Below are positions 10,410 through 22,339 of a stretch of 64,000 nucleotides of DNA, in pieces. The notes under the pieces are model-generated. The model worked only from the letters and a program-made list of their open reading frames with translations, did not search any database and was not told where the DNA came from. The stretch is from Narthecium ossifragum (lineage: Eukaryota; Streptophyta; Magnoliopsida; Dioscoreales; Nartheciaceae): positions 4,724,166-4,788,165 of the forward strand of contig OY986967.1 in the NCBI GenBank assembly GCA_963920575.1. Reading direction: 5' to 3'. The position numbers were made by a program, and so were the translations under genes. Within the stretch, counting starts at the first letter, position 1; each line of letters opens with the position of its first letter.

Positions 10410-10680
10410 GACGGTCGATCCAGCTTTCTTGACGGTCGACCGTGCGTACCTTCGCACTGGACGGTCGACCGCCAACCTCCTCGGATCGACCGTGGGATGT
10501 CAATTTTAAACCCCTTGTGTGCCACGGTCGACCGCCAACTTCGTTGGATCGACCGTGCGACAAAATGTGTGCGACCGTCGACCGCCAGGTTTTCGGATCG
10601 ACCGTGCGACGCTTTTTTTTACACATAATGCTCGCGACGGTCGACCGCCAAGTTCCTACGATCGACCGCCACGGACCGTG
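10410..10680 (+). promoter_or_regulatory. 21-bp-pitch TCGA array upstream of third ORF
   Basis: Five successive pairs of GGTCGA(CC/TC) and ATCGACC (or GTCGACC) sites. TCGA-to-TCGA spacing is 21, 21, 21, 20 and 21 bp. Spacers are pyrimidine/purine biased (CCGCCAACCTCCTCGGA and similar). The array ends about 185 bp before the ATG of the third ORF at 10865. CTTATAACTCC at about 10728 is a possible TATA-like site between them. The same core as the LTR array but at a different pitch suggests a separate promoter for this ORF. The function is inference. Confidence 0.65.
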
Positions 10681-10864
10681 TGATAACTTAAGTCGGGGCT
10701 TTTTCGTCTTTTCCACTCCAATCTCCCCTTATAACTCCCGATCACCCTTCATTCCCCTCTCTGGTTCGACCGTGCCCTAAGTCCTCAAAACGTCCGCAGC
10801 CACTCCTCCTTCTCTCTCTCAAGCCGATCTCCTCTTCCCCACTCAAAACCCTAACCAGCTGGCG

Positions 10865-12094
10865 ATGGCTCGCACCAAGAATGCTGGTCCTCCTTCACCT
10901 GAGGAACCAAGTGCACCTGGGAAACGAAAAAAGGCAGTCGCGAAGAAGCCATCCGGAGCAAAGAAAGCCAAAGGAGCTCAAGGAGGTTCTTCATCCAATC
11001 CTCAACCTACCCCTTCCTATGACGACTACTTCTTCCTGGATATGGAGAGGTATAAAACCTGGCCTGATTTTAAGGACAAGTTCGTAGTCTCGGGTAGAGC
11101 TTTACAACTGCCCATAAACAAAAAACACGTAGTAGAGCGATACTTCACTGATATGGGATGGAACAAATTCTTAGAAATGCCTCAATACATCTATCCCGAA
11201 ATGATTAGGTATTTTTACTGCATTATGAGTGAGGATATAGATGATGAGGGATATGTAGCTATTACTAGCTATGTCTATGGTAATGAAATCAAAATTACCA
11301 TAGAATGGTTGAATGAGCTACTTAATGCACCTAATTCAGGAGAGTGCATTTACTTTACTTCCCATGAGGATTTAAATAGAGCTAATCATGATAAACTAGG
11401 GAGAAAGGCTATCCTCAAGCCTCTACGAGTTGAGAAAATCCCTATATAACTAAATAGCCTCAACCAACAATTTAGGGAGCTTGCCCACTTCCTAGGAACA
11501 AACCTATGTCCTAAGCTTGGCCATCATGATAATTTGGAACATATCCATGCCTATGTTCTTTCTTGCATGGTTAGGAGAAAACATCTTAACCTAGGCTATC
11601 TAATTATCAAGGAAATGCTAAATCTAAATGCTAGGCAATCACTTCCTTTTGGGGGGCTCCTAACAAACATTTTCAAAGCCCTCACCCTAAACCTAGCCAA
11701 TGATGAACGCAAACCCCTTTCTCAACCCTTCAACAAATCCACCTACAAGAGGATGAAGGCCGCCAAATGAGCTTTAGGCCTCGGTTGGCCTCAACTCAGT
11801 TTCGATGAGGATGATGAGCCTCAAGAAGAGCATGGAGAAGAAAATATAGGGGGAGAGCCTTTGCTTGAAGAGCATCAAGGAGAAGCATCTAGTAGCCGAG
11901 TTCGTCGCATCACAGCACAACGGCTTGATGATCTCGAAGCTAGAATGGGAAGAATGGAAGTGAGTCTCGATGACATCAAGACTTCCCAAGCGACGATCAC
12001 CGGAGATCAAGCCAAGATGTCTCAGCAACTTGACGAGATTTTCACCTACATCAAGAATGAATTTCCACCTGGCACTCCTTCAGAAAGCCTCTAG
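10865..12094 (+). pseudogene. Third ORF of the copia element (SIRE 'env-like' position), two stops
   Basis: One frame, about 409 codons, interrupted by TAA at 11447-11449 and TGA at 11768-11770. It starts MARTKNAG and has a Lys-rich N-terminal tail (KRKKAVAKK, AKKAK) that could be a nuclear-localisation or nucleic-acid-binding tail. A globular middle follows, resembling the uncharacterised 'putative plant transposon protein' domain found after pol in SIRE-type elements. Then an acidic stretch (EDDEPQEEHGEE) and a C-terminal coiled coil (RLDDLEARMGRMEVSLDDI). I see no signal peptide or transmembrane segment, so an envelope role is not supported by the sequence. What the protein does is unknown. 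It lies downstream of its own palindrome array and upstream of the polypurine tract. Confidence 0.75.
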
Positions 12095-12605
12095 TGATTG
12101 ATCCTAATTTCCCATCCTCCTTACCTCTTTTTGATAATGCCAAAGGGGGAGAAAAGTGTGATGAGTGTGATGAATGTGAAAGCCCTACATTTCTTACTTT
12201 TGTATTTTGAAAAACTTTGTTTTGAATTGAAAGTCTTGTAAGTTCAAAGTTTTCCAAATGATTTTGAATGGAAATATTGTATGGAAATGTTGAGATCCTT
12301 TGAATGACATGCAAATGTGTTTGGATATTGCCTTGATGTATTAGTACAATTTTATAATCTCAATATTCAATATGAAATCACTTCATGAAAGCATAAATGT
12401 TATTATTGAAAAGAAGTGAGCATGCTAAAATCCAAACCATTATGTCAACATATCTTGAATGGAACTTTTAATATCATTTGAAAGATATGTGACTTGTGTG
12501 CATCTTGAAAATTAACTTTAGAACACATTTTCTGGAAGAAAAGGATGCATTGATTAAGGGGGAGTCAAAATATTTTATCATCACATTTAAAAGGATTGTC
12601 ATCAT
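12095..12605 (+). other. Copia 3' untranslated internal region
   Basis: AT-rich non-coding stretch between the third ORF and the polypurine tract. CCAAAGGGGGAGAAAAG (12130-12146) is an additional purine-rich tract of the kind seen upstream of plant SIRE 3' LTRs. I see no gene. Confidence 0.6.
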
Positions 12606-12620
12606 CAAAAAGGGGGAGAT
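12606..12620 (+). other. Polypurine tract
   Basis: CAAAAAGGGGGAGAT directly abuts the 3' LTR start (TGTTGATCC at 12621). This is the usual primer for plus-strand synthesis, and it confirms the LTR boundary. Confidence 0.85.
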
Positions 12621-13779
12621 TGTTGATCCTAACCTTGTTTTGATGATGCCAATATACATTAAATGATAAAATATATGTTTAATATTTATTACCCCTTTAA
12701 TTGGAGATATTAAATTCAATATTTAAGTTATTTTGTACTGACGGTCGATGCAAGGATCGACCGTGGGAATGGGACGGTCGATCCATGGATCGACCGTGAT
12801 GAATGGTTCACACTTGGCTATATGCGTATTGATGCGACGGTCGATCGGTGCATCGACCGTCGAAAGCGTTTTTCTTGACAGAGGCTCACGGACGATGCGA
12901 CGGTCGATGTGGCGGTCGACCGTGGCGCATCAATGAAGAAAGTAAAGCCGCGACGGTCGATCGGTGCATCGACCGTGGGAAGCGTTTTTTTTGACAGAGG
13001 CTCACGGACGATGCGACGGTCGACCGTGACGCATATATGAAGTAAAGTCAAGGAGCGACGGTCGATCCGAGCATCGACCCTGGGAAGCGACCTTCTCAAC
13101 AGAGGCTCACGGACGATGTGACGGTCGATGTCACGGTCGACCGTGAGAGCGACGGACGATGCGTGGATCGACCGTCGACCAAAGAGGCTGAGTTTTTTAT
13201 ACGTGACGGACGATGGACGGATCGACCGCCAGGAGCGCGCAGAGTAAAAAAACTAGCCGTTGGAGAGTTGCAGGGAGCCGTTGGGGCTTCTTGTTGAGCT
13301 GGTTGAAGCCCATCTATAAGTAATCTCTTCATGTAAACTTGCCACAACTTTTATCACTATTATTGAGATCATTTGAACAAGTTCTAGAAAAGATTTCTAC
13401 TTATTCTCTTTGAGCTAAAACCTTTGTAAATCTTCTTCAAGTGTGAAGAAGTATCTTGAGAGTTGTTCAACAGCAAGTGACTGTGATTGTAAGGTTACCA
13501 AGCACCAGGAAGCTTGGGGAAAAGCTTGTAAGGGATTTGCAAGTAGTGGAACCTCAAGGAGAGCCTTGAGAGAAGTGGACGTAGACCAAGAGTTGGGTCG
13601 AACCACTATAAATCGGTGTCATCTCTCTAACCCTTCTTTCAGTTAATGCTTGCATGCTATTGTAGTTAAGTTTCATTTTGTTTACAAGCATTCTAACTGT
13701 TAGATTCTTTTCTATCTGAATTTTCCATCAATCTAGTTTTTCGAAAAGAGTCCAATTCACCCCCCCTCTTGGACCTTCA
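12621..13779 (+). repeat. Copia element 3' LTR (1,159 bp)
   Basis: Matches the 5' LTR throughout. The only indels I see are loss of 12 bp (relative to 2838-2849) inside the palindrome array and one extra C near the end. It ends CTTGGACCTTCA followed by the target duplication CATCG. Confidence 0.95.
12740..13230 (+). promoter_or_regulatory. 12-bp-pitch TCGA palindrome array in 3' LTR
   Basis: Counterpart of 2554-3056. It includes a perfect 24-bp palindrome at 12774-12797 (ACGGTCGATCCA and its exact complement); the 5' LTR copy has lost the symmetry by one G-to-A change (GGTCAATCC). One 12-bp step fewer than the 5' LTR. Confidence 0.8.
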
Positions 13780-13784
13780 CATCG

Positions 13785-13965
13785 ATCTCGCAGCCAGCGT
13801 CCTCCTCCTCATCGATCTCGCCGTGGGGGAAGGTGAATGGGTTTAAGAACGACACGTCGATGGTCCTCCTCCTCACCGATCTCGTGCCCAGTGGTCCTCC
13901 TCCTCACCGATCTTGCGCCCGGCGTCCTCCTCCTCATTGATCTCGCCGATGATGGTCCTCCTCAA
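13785..13965. repeat. 31-bp minisatellite, right part
   Basis: Continuation of the CCTCCTCCTCACCGATCTCG array interrupted by the copia element. The last unit ends near 13965 with GATGATGGTCCTCCTCAAC. Confidence 0.75.
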
Positions 13966-16716
13966 CTTTTGGCCCCTAGTGCATGCCACTGACTGGATCG
14001 GGTTCGACTGTGAGTCAAATTTCGCCCCCTTTTTCTTTGAGAACACAATGCTCTTTAGTGTTTGCTTGAATAAGGTCTAAAAAAGCTTCAGTAACTAACC
14101 ACCAACCATCAAGGAGAATATTTTTAATGCTTATTGTAGCTTTCGCACACAATAATTGATAGTGATTTGCTGGCAACATTGTTAAAATTGCTGATGAAGG
14201 TTACATGACTCTGCGAAGTGATGATAATTGCCATTAAAATCACAGGGACCAATCCATCCATATTATATATTTCAAGGGTATCATTTGAAAGAAATATTGT
14301 TGTTGTTAACAATAGTAGAAGGTTCTTGCTGCCACTAAAGAAAAAGGAACCAATGATGCAATGGAATCCGTCAAATTACGATATATTTTGTATGGCTCCT
14401 ATTGCTTTGGGAAAGAAGATCACAAGGAAAGGCTTTGTGCTAGCTTTACAAAACTTGTGAATTTCTATGTTTTGATATTTGATCCTCTTATTTTCGCTAT
14501 TCCTTATGAGGCATGTTTATATGATTGTAATCGTTGAAAAAGGCTTTTAGGGGGAGGATAAGTACTATAAATTGATGGAAAGCGTGTTCTTGGTTGAAAA
14601 GGTGGCTGAAAATAAAATCATAGCCCTACTCACATCAAAGAAATTAAAATTCCGTTGAGGCATCTTAAGTTCGCTATGTAAAAATAAGTATAGGATGGAA
14701 TTATACGTTCCAGTCGACATGTGATATTGGTGCGACAATGGATAGTAGAAATCACATGTCTTCCTCATATTCGACATCTATCCATGTAATTATGCATGCG
14801 TATTTTCTGTGTGCTTGAAATGAATAATGACTCACAACACTATTCAAGTTTGAATGTAGGAGAAGTAAACTTTGTTTGCTAATTGCTAAATGATAAAATG
14901 TTGTCTCGATGATTTAGCAGCTTGGACTTCGTTTAACATGAGTATTTCTCATATTTTCATGGGGTGTTGAGAATATGTGTTCTTTATGCTTGCAAGGTCT
15001 AGAGGTTGACATCGATCATTCTGTTAGCTACAAATAGTAAAAGTAGTAGGTAATATTTCACACGTCAATGGATGAAAAAACCCAATCACTCTACTTTATA
15101 TTGATTTGCAATACATTTGATGTGAAGTATAGGTCTTTTAGTCACCTACTTTATATGCACGATATGGGACACATGGACCTTTCAGTCATTTGTTCGAACA
15201 TGATTAATTATCAGTTCCATTGATTTATGAATTGTTACAGTGTCTTGAAGAGTTGCTAGCTTTGACACCTTTTCAACCAAAACAAGGAATTCTTAGCTGC
15301 ATATGTTGTTTTAGGTTTACTTCTCTCATGAAACAATACATAATTGTTTCTTCTGCAAAAGTTGTAAAATATCTTGCTTTACATGCTAGTCTAGTTATTG
15401 TTGTGATTATATATTTCCTTATTTTGTGAAGTCAAATTTGATTCAGTTACCAATCAAATTACTTACATGTATAATTGCTAAAATGTATAGCCATATTTAT
15501 CTCAGGATACAGTTTAGGGTTTACTTGTAGTTATCACATCTGGATGAGATATGGAATACACATTGAAGTATCTAGGAAGTGAAAAAAGTTATGTGAAAAA
15601 AGCTCAATGTTAAGAAATCGAAACTGTATGGCCCACTTAATTTAAATTTCATATTCATTTCCCCAAGGCATTCATTACTGTAGTTGACATGTGCGAATGA
15701 GTGTCATGCCCAGTGCCAATAATTTCTATATTGCTGATGTAATAAAATGAGGGTTGTCGCATGCGTCATCGTCCGCATCACCCCCGTCCATTCAGCTAAA
15801 GTGTAAGTGCGGGCTAAACGTCGTGCGACGAGTCTCCCGCACCAATAAAAATACGGGGTCGCACCTTTGTGTGTCCTACTAGTCAAAATGGGTGTGGATT
15901 TTGGAGGTGGGAAGATGTCGTACTTCAACAACCCTCATTCTCAAGTTCATCTTATACTCCTACATCATCTACTGGTCTATCGTTGGGTGCCTGGTCTAGC
16001 CCCAGCGGAGTAACGGTGGACACAATGGGCCTTCAAGTGGAAGTGATGTGTGGGCAGATGTACGAATTGTGCATTGTCATTTGGTTTCTTGTCATTGTCG
16101 TGACATCAATTTTTATAAAAATCTTATTGTAACTGAAATTGGTGTACTGACCATAGCACAATGAGATTGCATTGCTCGCTATCATGTAATATGGCCATAC
16201 TAGACTCTTTGTCCCTGGATTTTGTGACAGCAATCTTGTCTTTTACCGTAACGAACCATCATATACTTATGTTGAATGAATGATCTTTTGCTTGTAGTGC
16301 TTTCTTTTGAATATGTTGCCTTTTGTCAATTTCTTTGTCTACCTTGAACGTGTTAAATTTTTTTCTATCTTTCCTCTTAATTTGTGTAATGTAATATATG
16401 AAAGGGAGACATGCACTAGAGTTTTATTGTTGTCACATGCCTATGCACTCTCCACACCAATACTTTGCAATGTTACATTCGCATAAAATGCCATCATTGT
16501 TTGTTAAGCTATTGTTTGCAAATATGAAATGGTTCATTCGCACTACATTTGTTATGTGACATGGCTACACACCTTCTGCCCTGTCGTGCTTTTGAATGCC
16601 ACATTTGCATAAAATGCAATCGCACTTTCTTAATCATATGTTTGGAAATCTCCAATAGTATATTCGCACTACACCTATAATTTTTTAATGTAATGGTTTT
16701 CCACTGTCTTGCAGGC
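13966..16716. other. Non-coding stretch, nothing recognised
   Basis: AT-rich sequence with only short open frames that match nothing I recognise and show no conserved motif. Some of it may be the 5' part of the mobile unit that carries the protease-like pseudogene starting at 16717. The splice-like CTTGCAG just before that ATG hints at an upstream exon, but I cannot place one. Confidence 0.5.
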
Positions 16717-19566
16717 ATGGCTGCACCTATCCATCACCCTATCAAACCCAATAGTCGTTGTTATGTCGCAACAGTTGCGCAATTGATAAAAAAAAAGTGT
16801 ATAAAAGACAAACACCGAGAGTATGTTGCTCGGACGCCCTTTCGGGCCTTTTTTGACGTACCTAGTATGGATCAAGATAGAGTGCTGCTCGAGGATATCC
16901 TATAAGGATGATAACATGATTCCTTTTTTCAGCTGAGTCCAAGACTAGTGGAGCTTACACCCTATGAATGTGAGCTTATCCTCGGTCTTCCGTCATCCGG
17001 GCAGCCGATTATTTTTTATCCGAGTATGGAGCCAGGACATAGACAGGACAAAGAGAAGGTGGTGTACCCGTGATGGGTTAGGCGGCATGTAGCTCAGGAG
17101 AAAATATTAACAAGACAAGAATTGGGTTAGTTGATTGAGAGTCTTGCCAGGGACGAGAGACCCGCATACATGGAGGATACAATACGCTTCTTCATTTCGT
17201 TCGTATTGTCGACCGTACTGTTCCCTAGGAGTGACTACACATGCCCGCCTGAGCTAGCTTTATACTTAAATGACCTTGACGGTACATGGCTCTACGATTG
17301 GTGTGGTGCCGTACATTGGATGCTGATCTTCTGCTTGTCCCTGATGGTGCCTGAGATGAGAAAGCGTAAGAGAGCTCTTGAGGGTGCTCGCGTCTCAGGG
17401 AGGCCAAGAGATATACTCCTAAATGGATGCGCCATCGTACTTCTGGTATGCAATCCACTCATTTTGAAATTAATAAGCCCGCCTAGTTGACAAAATACGA
17501 AAGTGAATTCTTATTCGTTGACAATGCAGTTATGGTATTATGAGCACACCGCCAGTTCTAGGAGAAATCCCGTGGCCCCAGAATGTTGAAATGGGCTGGT
17601 ACGAAAAAGAATAGAGAGAAGACTTTGGGGAAAGCAAAGGCGATGATGTCGATAGAGAATGTAGAATACATGATCCAAAACTCTTTCTTATGCATATGCT
17701 TGTTCATAAGTTTAATACCCGTCTAACGACCCTTTTTACGTAGGTGGCACGTTCACTGACTCCGACCGCTGAAGAGAAGTCATGGCTACAGCAAGTAGCC
17801 ACCCGCCAGGGTCGTATTCCCGTAGCTGGGGACACGTACGGTGCTAGGCCTTCTACTTCGCAGAGCATGCTTAACAGGGCCGAGGTAGACAAATCCTAGT
17901 ATTTTACATCAAACTGAAATGTACTTTGTGATCTAGATGAATTATATGAGGTTCTCATTCATTATTTATGGATCAATTAGGCGTCGGAGATCGCTAGGCT
18001 GAGGAGCATTTCTGAGGAGCATCATAGGGCGTTGGAGAGGCTTGAAGAAGTGACTGTGAAAATGCAAGCAAGCCACAAAGCTGAGTTGAGATCACTAAGG
18101 GCTGAGAACGAAAGATTGTCGCTAGCAGTGTCGAACCTGAAGGATGGAGGCCGTGGTAGCGAAAAGGGTTTAGAACTGCAGAACCTGAAGGAGGGAGGTC
18201 GAGGTAGCGAAAAGAGTTTGGTGTATGGTAGGCGTCGGAGAGAGGGAAAGGTAGTCGTCCAGAAGGTAGGCGATGTAAATTATGATGTGGATTCAGATGA
18301 TCATGGCCTCGCCCGCATGGAAGACACATATGTGTCTGCTCGGCATGTATACAATACCTATAAAGTATTATTCATGTAATCGTTACATAGGTCAATGTAT
18401 TTAACCATGTCCCGATTGATAGGTGGCTAAGTGCAAAGCTTCGATCAAGGGCTTGAGGAACCTTGACGCTGTCGATAGGGAGATCATTGTCACCTTCCTA
18501 GAGGCTATAAGAAGGTATTTTAGACATGGTTAATATTCAAATTGCCCATCCACATTATGACGTGATTGATGAGTTTTTATGATTTCAATTTCAGCCGCAC
18601 TGATGTAGTATGGGAAGGCCCAAGCATACATGTGCATGCTCAACACATCCTTGAACTTCTGGGAACGGGGGAGATCGTAGATGATGTGGTTGACGTGCGA
18701 ATGAAGATGTATGTAGAGCGTTAGCTCGCTGCTCCACAGGACTATCTCCACAGGACTATGTTTCTACGTCTTTCTTATCGACCTATCTCCATGTGAGTTA
18801 ATATTAAAATTTACATTCGTAGTTTAGAAACTATGAATTTGATCTTGATTACACATACAGTAAATTAAATGATAGAGATGGCACTACGTACGAGTCTTGC
18901 AGAGGTCTGTGATGAATGATGATGCAGGCTTATGTGGTGTTGTTTTAAGGGATTTTCTCACCGAAGGGGGGATAGAGAATAAAAGGTTGTGGTTTATTCC
19001 TCTTGTCACGAAGAACCACTGGCATTTACTGTACGTGAATTTAGAGGAAAAGGCCATATTCCATTACTCCTCCATAAAAGATGATGTGTTCTCGATGGCC
19101 GCCAATGCGATGGTGTGTATGTGATGTATATGATAGGTACACGTTTATGTTTTTCTTCTTCCTTGCATAATTGTAGTTCTGTATGTTCGGCGCAGGCATC
19201 ATGGGTGTGTGACTACATCCGTGACTGTCATGAGGTATTGTATGGCGGGAGCAAGTGGTCGTTATCCAAAGTCGATGGTCCCCAACAAAGTAGATCGTAA
19301 GACAATTACTAAAACCCGTGCAATGTAATGATTTGTTTCAAGCTCTTTGTTACTATGTGGTCATTTGGACTTGCAGTTTGGATTGCGATATATTTATCAT
19401 AGAGTTCATGGGCCGACTGCAAAGAAATGATCCATTGAATTTCAAAAGTGGAGATATGCGATATTTGAGGGCAAAGCTGGCTCTCGAAGTAATAGTTGAT
19501 GGTCAGAACCGACAACGAAGAGGAGAGGCGGAGAAGATGAGGTTGATTGCGGAAATCATGCAATGA
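16717..19566 (+). pseudogene. Decayed transposon-type Ulp1/C48 cysteine-protease gene
   Basis: A multi-exon reading on the plus strand. The N-terminal part (16717-17490) resembles the DUF1985/plant-mobile-domain-like region of transposon-borne proteins (LVELTPYECELILGLP, MEDTIRFFISFVLST). It has in-frame stops TGA at 17071-17073 and TAG at 17128-17130. A charged coiled coil follows (18001-18379). The C-terminal part has protease-like segments: NHWHLLYVNL with the catalytic-type His (about 19014), PQQ before an intron at about 19298-19374, then LDCDIFIIEFM with the Cys. The Asp usually seen two residues on in the Y-D-S motif is replaced (HYSS). Ulp1 proteases process SUMO; copies inside Mutator-type elements are common in plants. 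Broken frame and lost Asp make activity unlikely. Exon borders between 17500 and 18900 are uncertain. Confidence 0.6.
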
Positions 19567-20029
19567 AGGTATGTATTAGCAAAAAATAGTAATTTTGATA
19601 CACTGTATGCGCCAATGAACAGAGATGTTGTGTCTGCCTTTGTTGCTATGCATTGGTGAAGATTTTCTTACTTGCTGCCGATTGTTATATCATATGGAAC
19701 AAAAATATCTGTCAAAACAAAAATCAGTGGCCTAATTTCTTATTCGATTGGTGATTTAGAACATCTTTTGAAGCCGTGAGTATTGCAATATTATTTCCCA
19801 TCTCTTCTTCCCTTATGTGGAGCATTTATTACGTATTTTTTTTTTCCGATGTCTACTATTAATTTAAGCAACTTCTCGCAATGTTTTCCAATATTGATGA
19901 GAAATTCCCATTTTGCTGCTATAGGTACTTCGTACATGTTGCATAGTCATAAGATATAAGTTGTGCGCATAGTAGTGACCTTAGGCCCAAGCATCAAGAT
20001 TTTTGTTGTATGGAGGAACATAAATTCTA
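19567..20029. other. Spacer between Ulp1-like pseudogene and MULE
   Basis: AT-rich, no gene seen. It includes the left target duplication TAAATTCTA (20021-20029) of the adjacent Mutator-like element; the original sequence continues at 26607. Confidence 0.6.
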
Positions 20030-20135
20030 GGCTAAATTTCACATTTTGTACCTGTAAAATATAGTAATTACAAATTTGGTACCTTAAATTGTGATAATTA
20101 CAAATTTGGTACCTCAAGTATCAATACCGTAACAA
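20030..20135 (+). repeat. MULE left terminal inverted repeat
   Basis: Starts GGCTAAATTTCACATTTTG and pairs with the reverse complement of 26491-26597. Contains internal near-direct repeats of AATTTGGTACCTCAAGTATC that extend to about 20170. Confidence 0.88.
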
Positions 20136-21922
20136 TTTGGTATCTCAAGTATCAATACCGTAACAATTTGATCTGCAGCTCGAACGGCGTTAAAATGTTG
20201 ACGGAAAACTAGTCACGTGACTTGCACGTGACCAGTGTTAGTTAACCTCAAACCGTCTCTTTCACCGGGGCAAGGGTTTTTACGAGGGCTTTCACCGCCT
20301 CCACCGTCTCTTTCACCGGGGGACCACTACTGGGGGACCACCGTGGACCACCTGACCTTACCGCCGACGAGACTTAATTCACTCAGGTATGAAATCTACT
20401 ACAGATTAAACCCTTGATGTCTCCGATTACCGGGGTTTAGGCGCCATGTTTAGGGTCCAGACAAAGTTGCCATTTTTGAAAGGGTAGCCCCTACGGGATC
20501 TTTTGGTTTTCTTGGTCATTGAACGTCTTTTTCTTCATCGTTTAAGGCATGATTGTCCATTTCTCAATTGATTAACCATAGCTGTGGTAGCCCCGATGGT
20601 TTGAAGTTTAGGGTTCACATTTTTAATTAGGGAAGCTTATGATTGGTGCAGTGGGATCCTAGGATGGTGTTTAATCCTGTGTTTTTTAATCCTAGACATT
20701 GGTTATGTACCGCTTAGTGGATTGTTTAATCCTGCAGTATTGAATTCTACAATTTTTTAATCGTAGACATTAGTTAATCCTATATTGTTTAATCCTAAAC
20801 ATTGTTTAATCCCACTATGTTGAATGTATTGCCCACATTGTTAAATTCCAATGTATTGTAATATGGTCACTATATTGTCCACTTTAGCTAAAATTTGGTT
20901 ATTGTATTGTTTAGAATGAATGGAGACATATTCTCAATTGTACTCCATCATGGTGGATACTTCGTGCACATAGGGGGTAATGAGAAGGCATTCAATGATA
21001 TTGACCTAGATGTGTTTGGTTTTTTTTATTTCGAGACATTCTATGAGTAGTTGGGCTATGCAAAGCATGGTAAGCTTTGGTACCTGATTCCATGGGATGT
21101 TCTATGCAAGGAGGCTTTGAGAGAGATAAAATCTGACAAAGAGGTCATTTCATTGATGGTACTGGGTTCAACTGGACAAAAAATCCATGTCTACTCTGAA
21201 GGTGATGTCATCAATCCATGAGGTAATAGAGTTGAAAATATTGTTAGAGATATTCCTAATGCACCTCCAACTGTGAGGATTGCCACACCTGCTAGCACTC
21301 AGTTCCATGTTCCTGATGCACCTCCAGCTGTTCTTGATGCACCTCCAAATATTGTTAGAGCTTTTACCCCAGATGACACAATTGCCAATGCTGCTGGATC
21401 TAGTCATCATGCACATCCAAATGTCTCAGTTACTGATCAAGATGAAGGTCAAGTTCCATGGGAGGAGGCAAGGAGAAGAACCAGAGGCAAGGTAGCTGCT
21501 GTTGAAAGCCCAGAACATATTGTTAGGGGCAGGGAACCTGCTGCTGAAGGTGAAGCTCAAGAATTTGGTCTCAGTATGTGGTATGAATCTATGTATGGAG
21601 AAGATGATAATGAAGGTCAAGTTCCATGGGAGGAGGCAAGGAGAAGAACCAAAGGCAAGTCAGCTGCTGTTGAAAGTCCAGAAAATATTGTTAGGGGCAG
21701 GGAACCTATTGTTGAAGCTGAAGCTCAAGAATTTGGTTTTGGTGAATGTTATGAAGCTATGTATGGAGAAGATGGTAGCTCTGGCAGTATTTCCTATGCA
21801 CCATCAGAGGGTTCAAGTTGTGATGATGAAGATGATTACATTTATGAACATGAAACTGAGACTAGTATGCATGGAATGGAACATGTAGGAGTGAATGACA
21901 TGGCTGAGGATGTTGGAAAGGC

Positions 21923-22339
21923 TAGGGGTGAGCAGAACCGAACCGAACCCGAAAAACCGAACCGAACCGAATTAGTTCGGTCCATTCGATTCGGTTCTTC
22001 GGTCCATTCGGTTCGGTTCGGTTCTAGCATCTACAAAAAATTCGGTTCTCGGTTCGGTTCGGTTCTTGAAAAAAAAATTCAGTTAGGTTCGGGTCAGAAC
22101 CGAATAACCCGACTACCCATTAATCCGTTAACCTAGACTACCCACTAACCCAAAAAATTCGGTTCGGTTCGGGTCAGAACCGAAATTTTCGGTTCGGTTC
22201 CAATTATTTTGGAACCGAAAAATTCGGTTCGGTTCGGTTCGGTTTCAATGGTAATTCGGTTCAGTTCGGTTCTCTAAAATCTGGACCGAAAAAAATTCGA
22301 TTCTTCGGTTCTGGACCGAGAACCGAATGCTCACCCCTA
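21923..22339. mobile_element. hAT-type MITE built of CGGTT repeats
   Basis: 417-bp insert with 12-bp perfect inverted ends TAGGGGTGAGCA / TGCTCACCCCTA and a perfect 8-bp target duplication GGAAAGGC (21915-21922 and 22340-22347). Eight bases is the hAT signature. The interior consists almost wholly of CGAACCGAACC and its complement GGTTCGGTTCGG, so the whole element can fold on itself. Removal of the insert plus one duplication restores the transposase frame. No coding capacity. Confidence 0.93.

Larger units (their letters stand above)
2435..13779 (+). mobile_element. SIRE/Maximus-type Ty1/copia LTR retrotransposon, about 11.3 kb, defective
   Basis: The ends are exact: TGTTGATCC...CCTTCA LTRs, with the 5-bp target duplication CATCG at 2430-2434 and 13780-13784. 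Internal order is LTR, initiator-Met-tRNA primer site, gag, protease, integrase, reverse transcriptase, RNase H, third ORF, polypurine tract, LTR. Integrase before reverse transcriptase defines Ty1/copia. The long gag, about 1.2-kb LTRs and an extra ORF between pol and the 3' LTR point to the SIRE/Maximus lineage. Coding is dead: gag and pol are out of frame, pol has two nonsense codons and a 1.65-kb solo LTR, and the third ORF has two stops. The two LTRs differ by scattered substitutions and only two indels seen (12 bp and 1 bp), so the insertion is fairly young. It landed inside a minisatellite. Confidence 0.93.

Noticed and set aside
10865..12094. A true envelope glycoprotein
   Set aside because: No signal peptide, transmembrane segment or Cys-rich ectodomain is visible.
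21923..22339. Part of the transposase coding sequence
   Set aside because: Perfect 8-bp duplication and 12-bp inverted ends show an insertion; removing it restores the frame.
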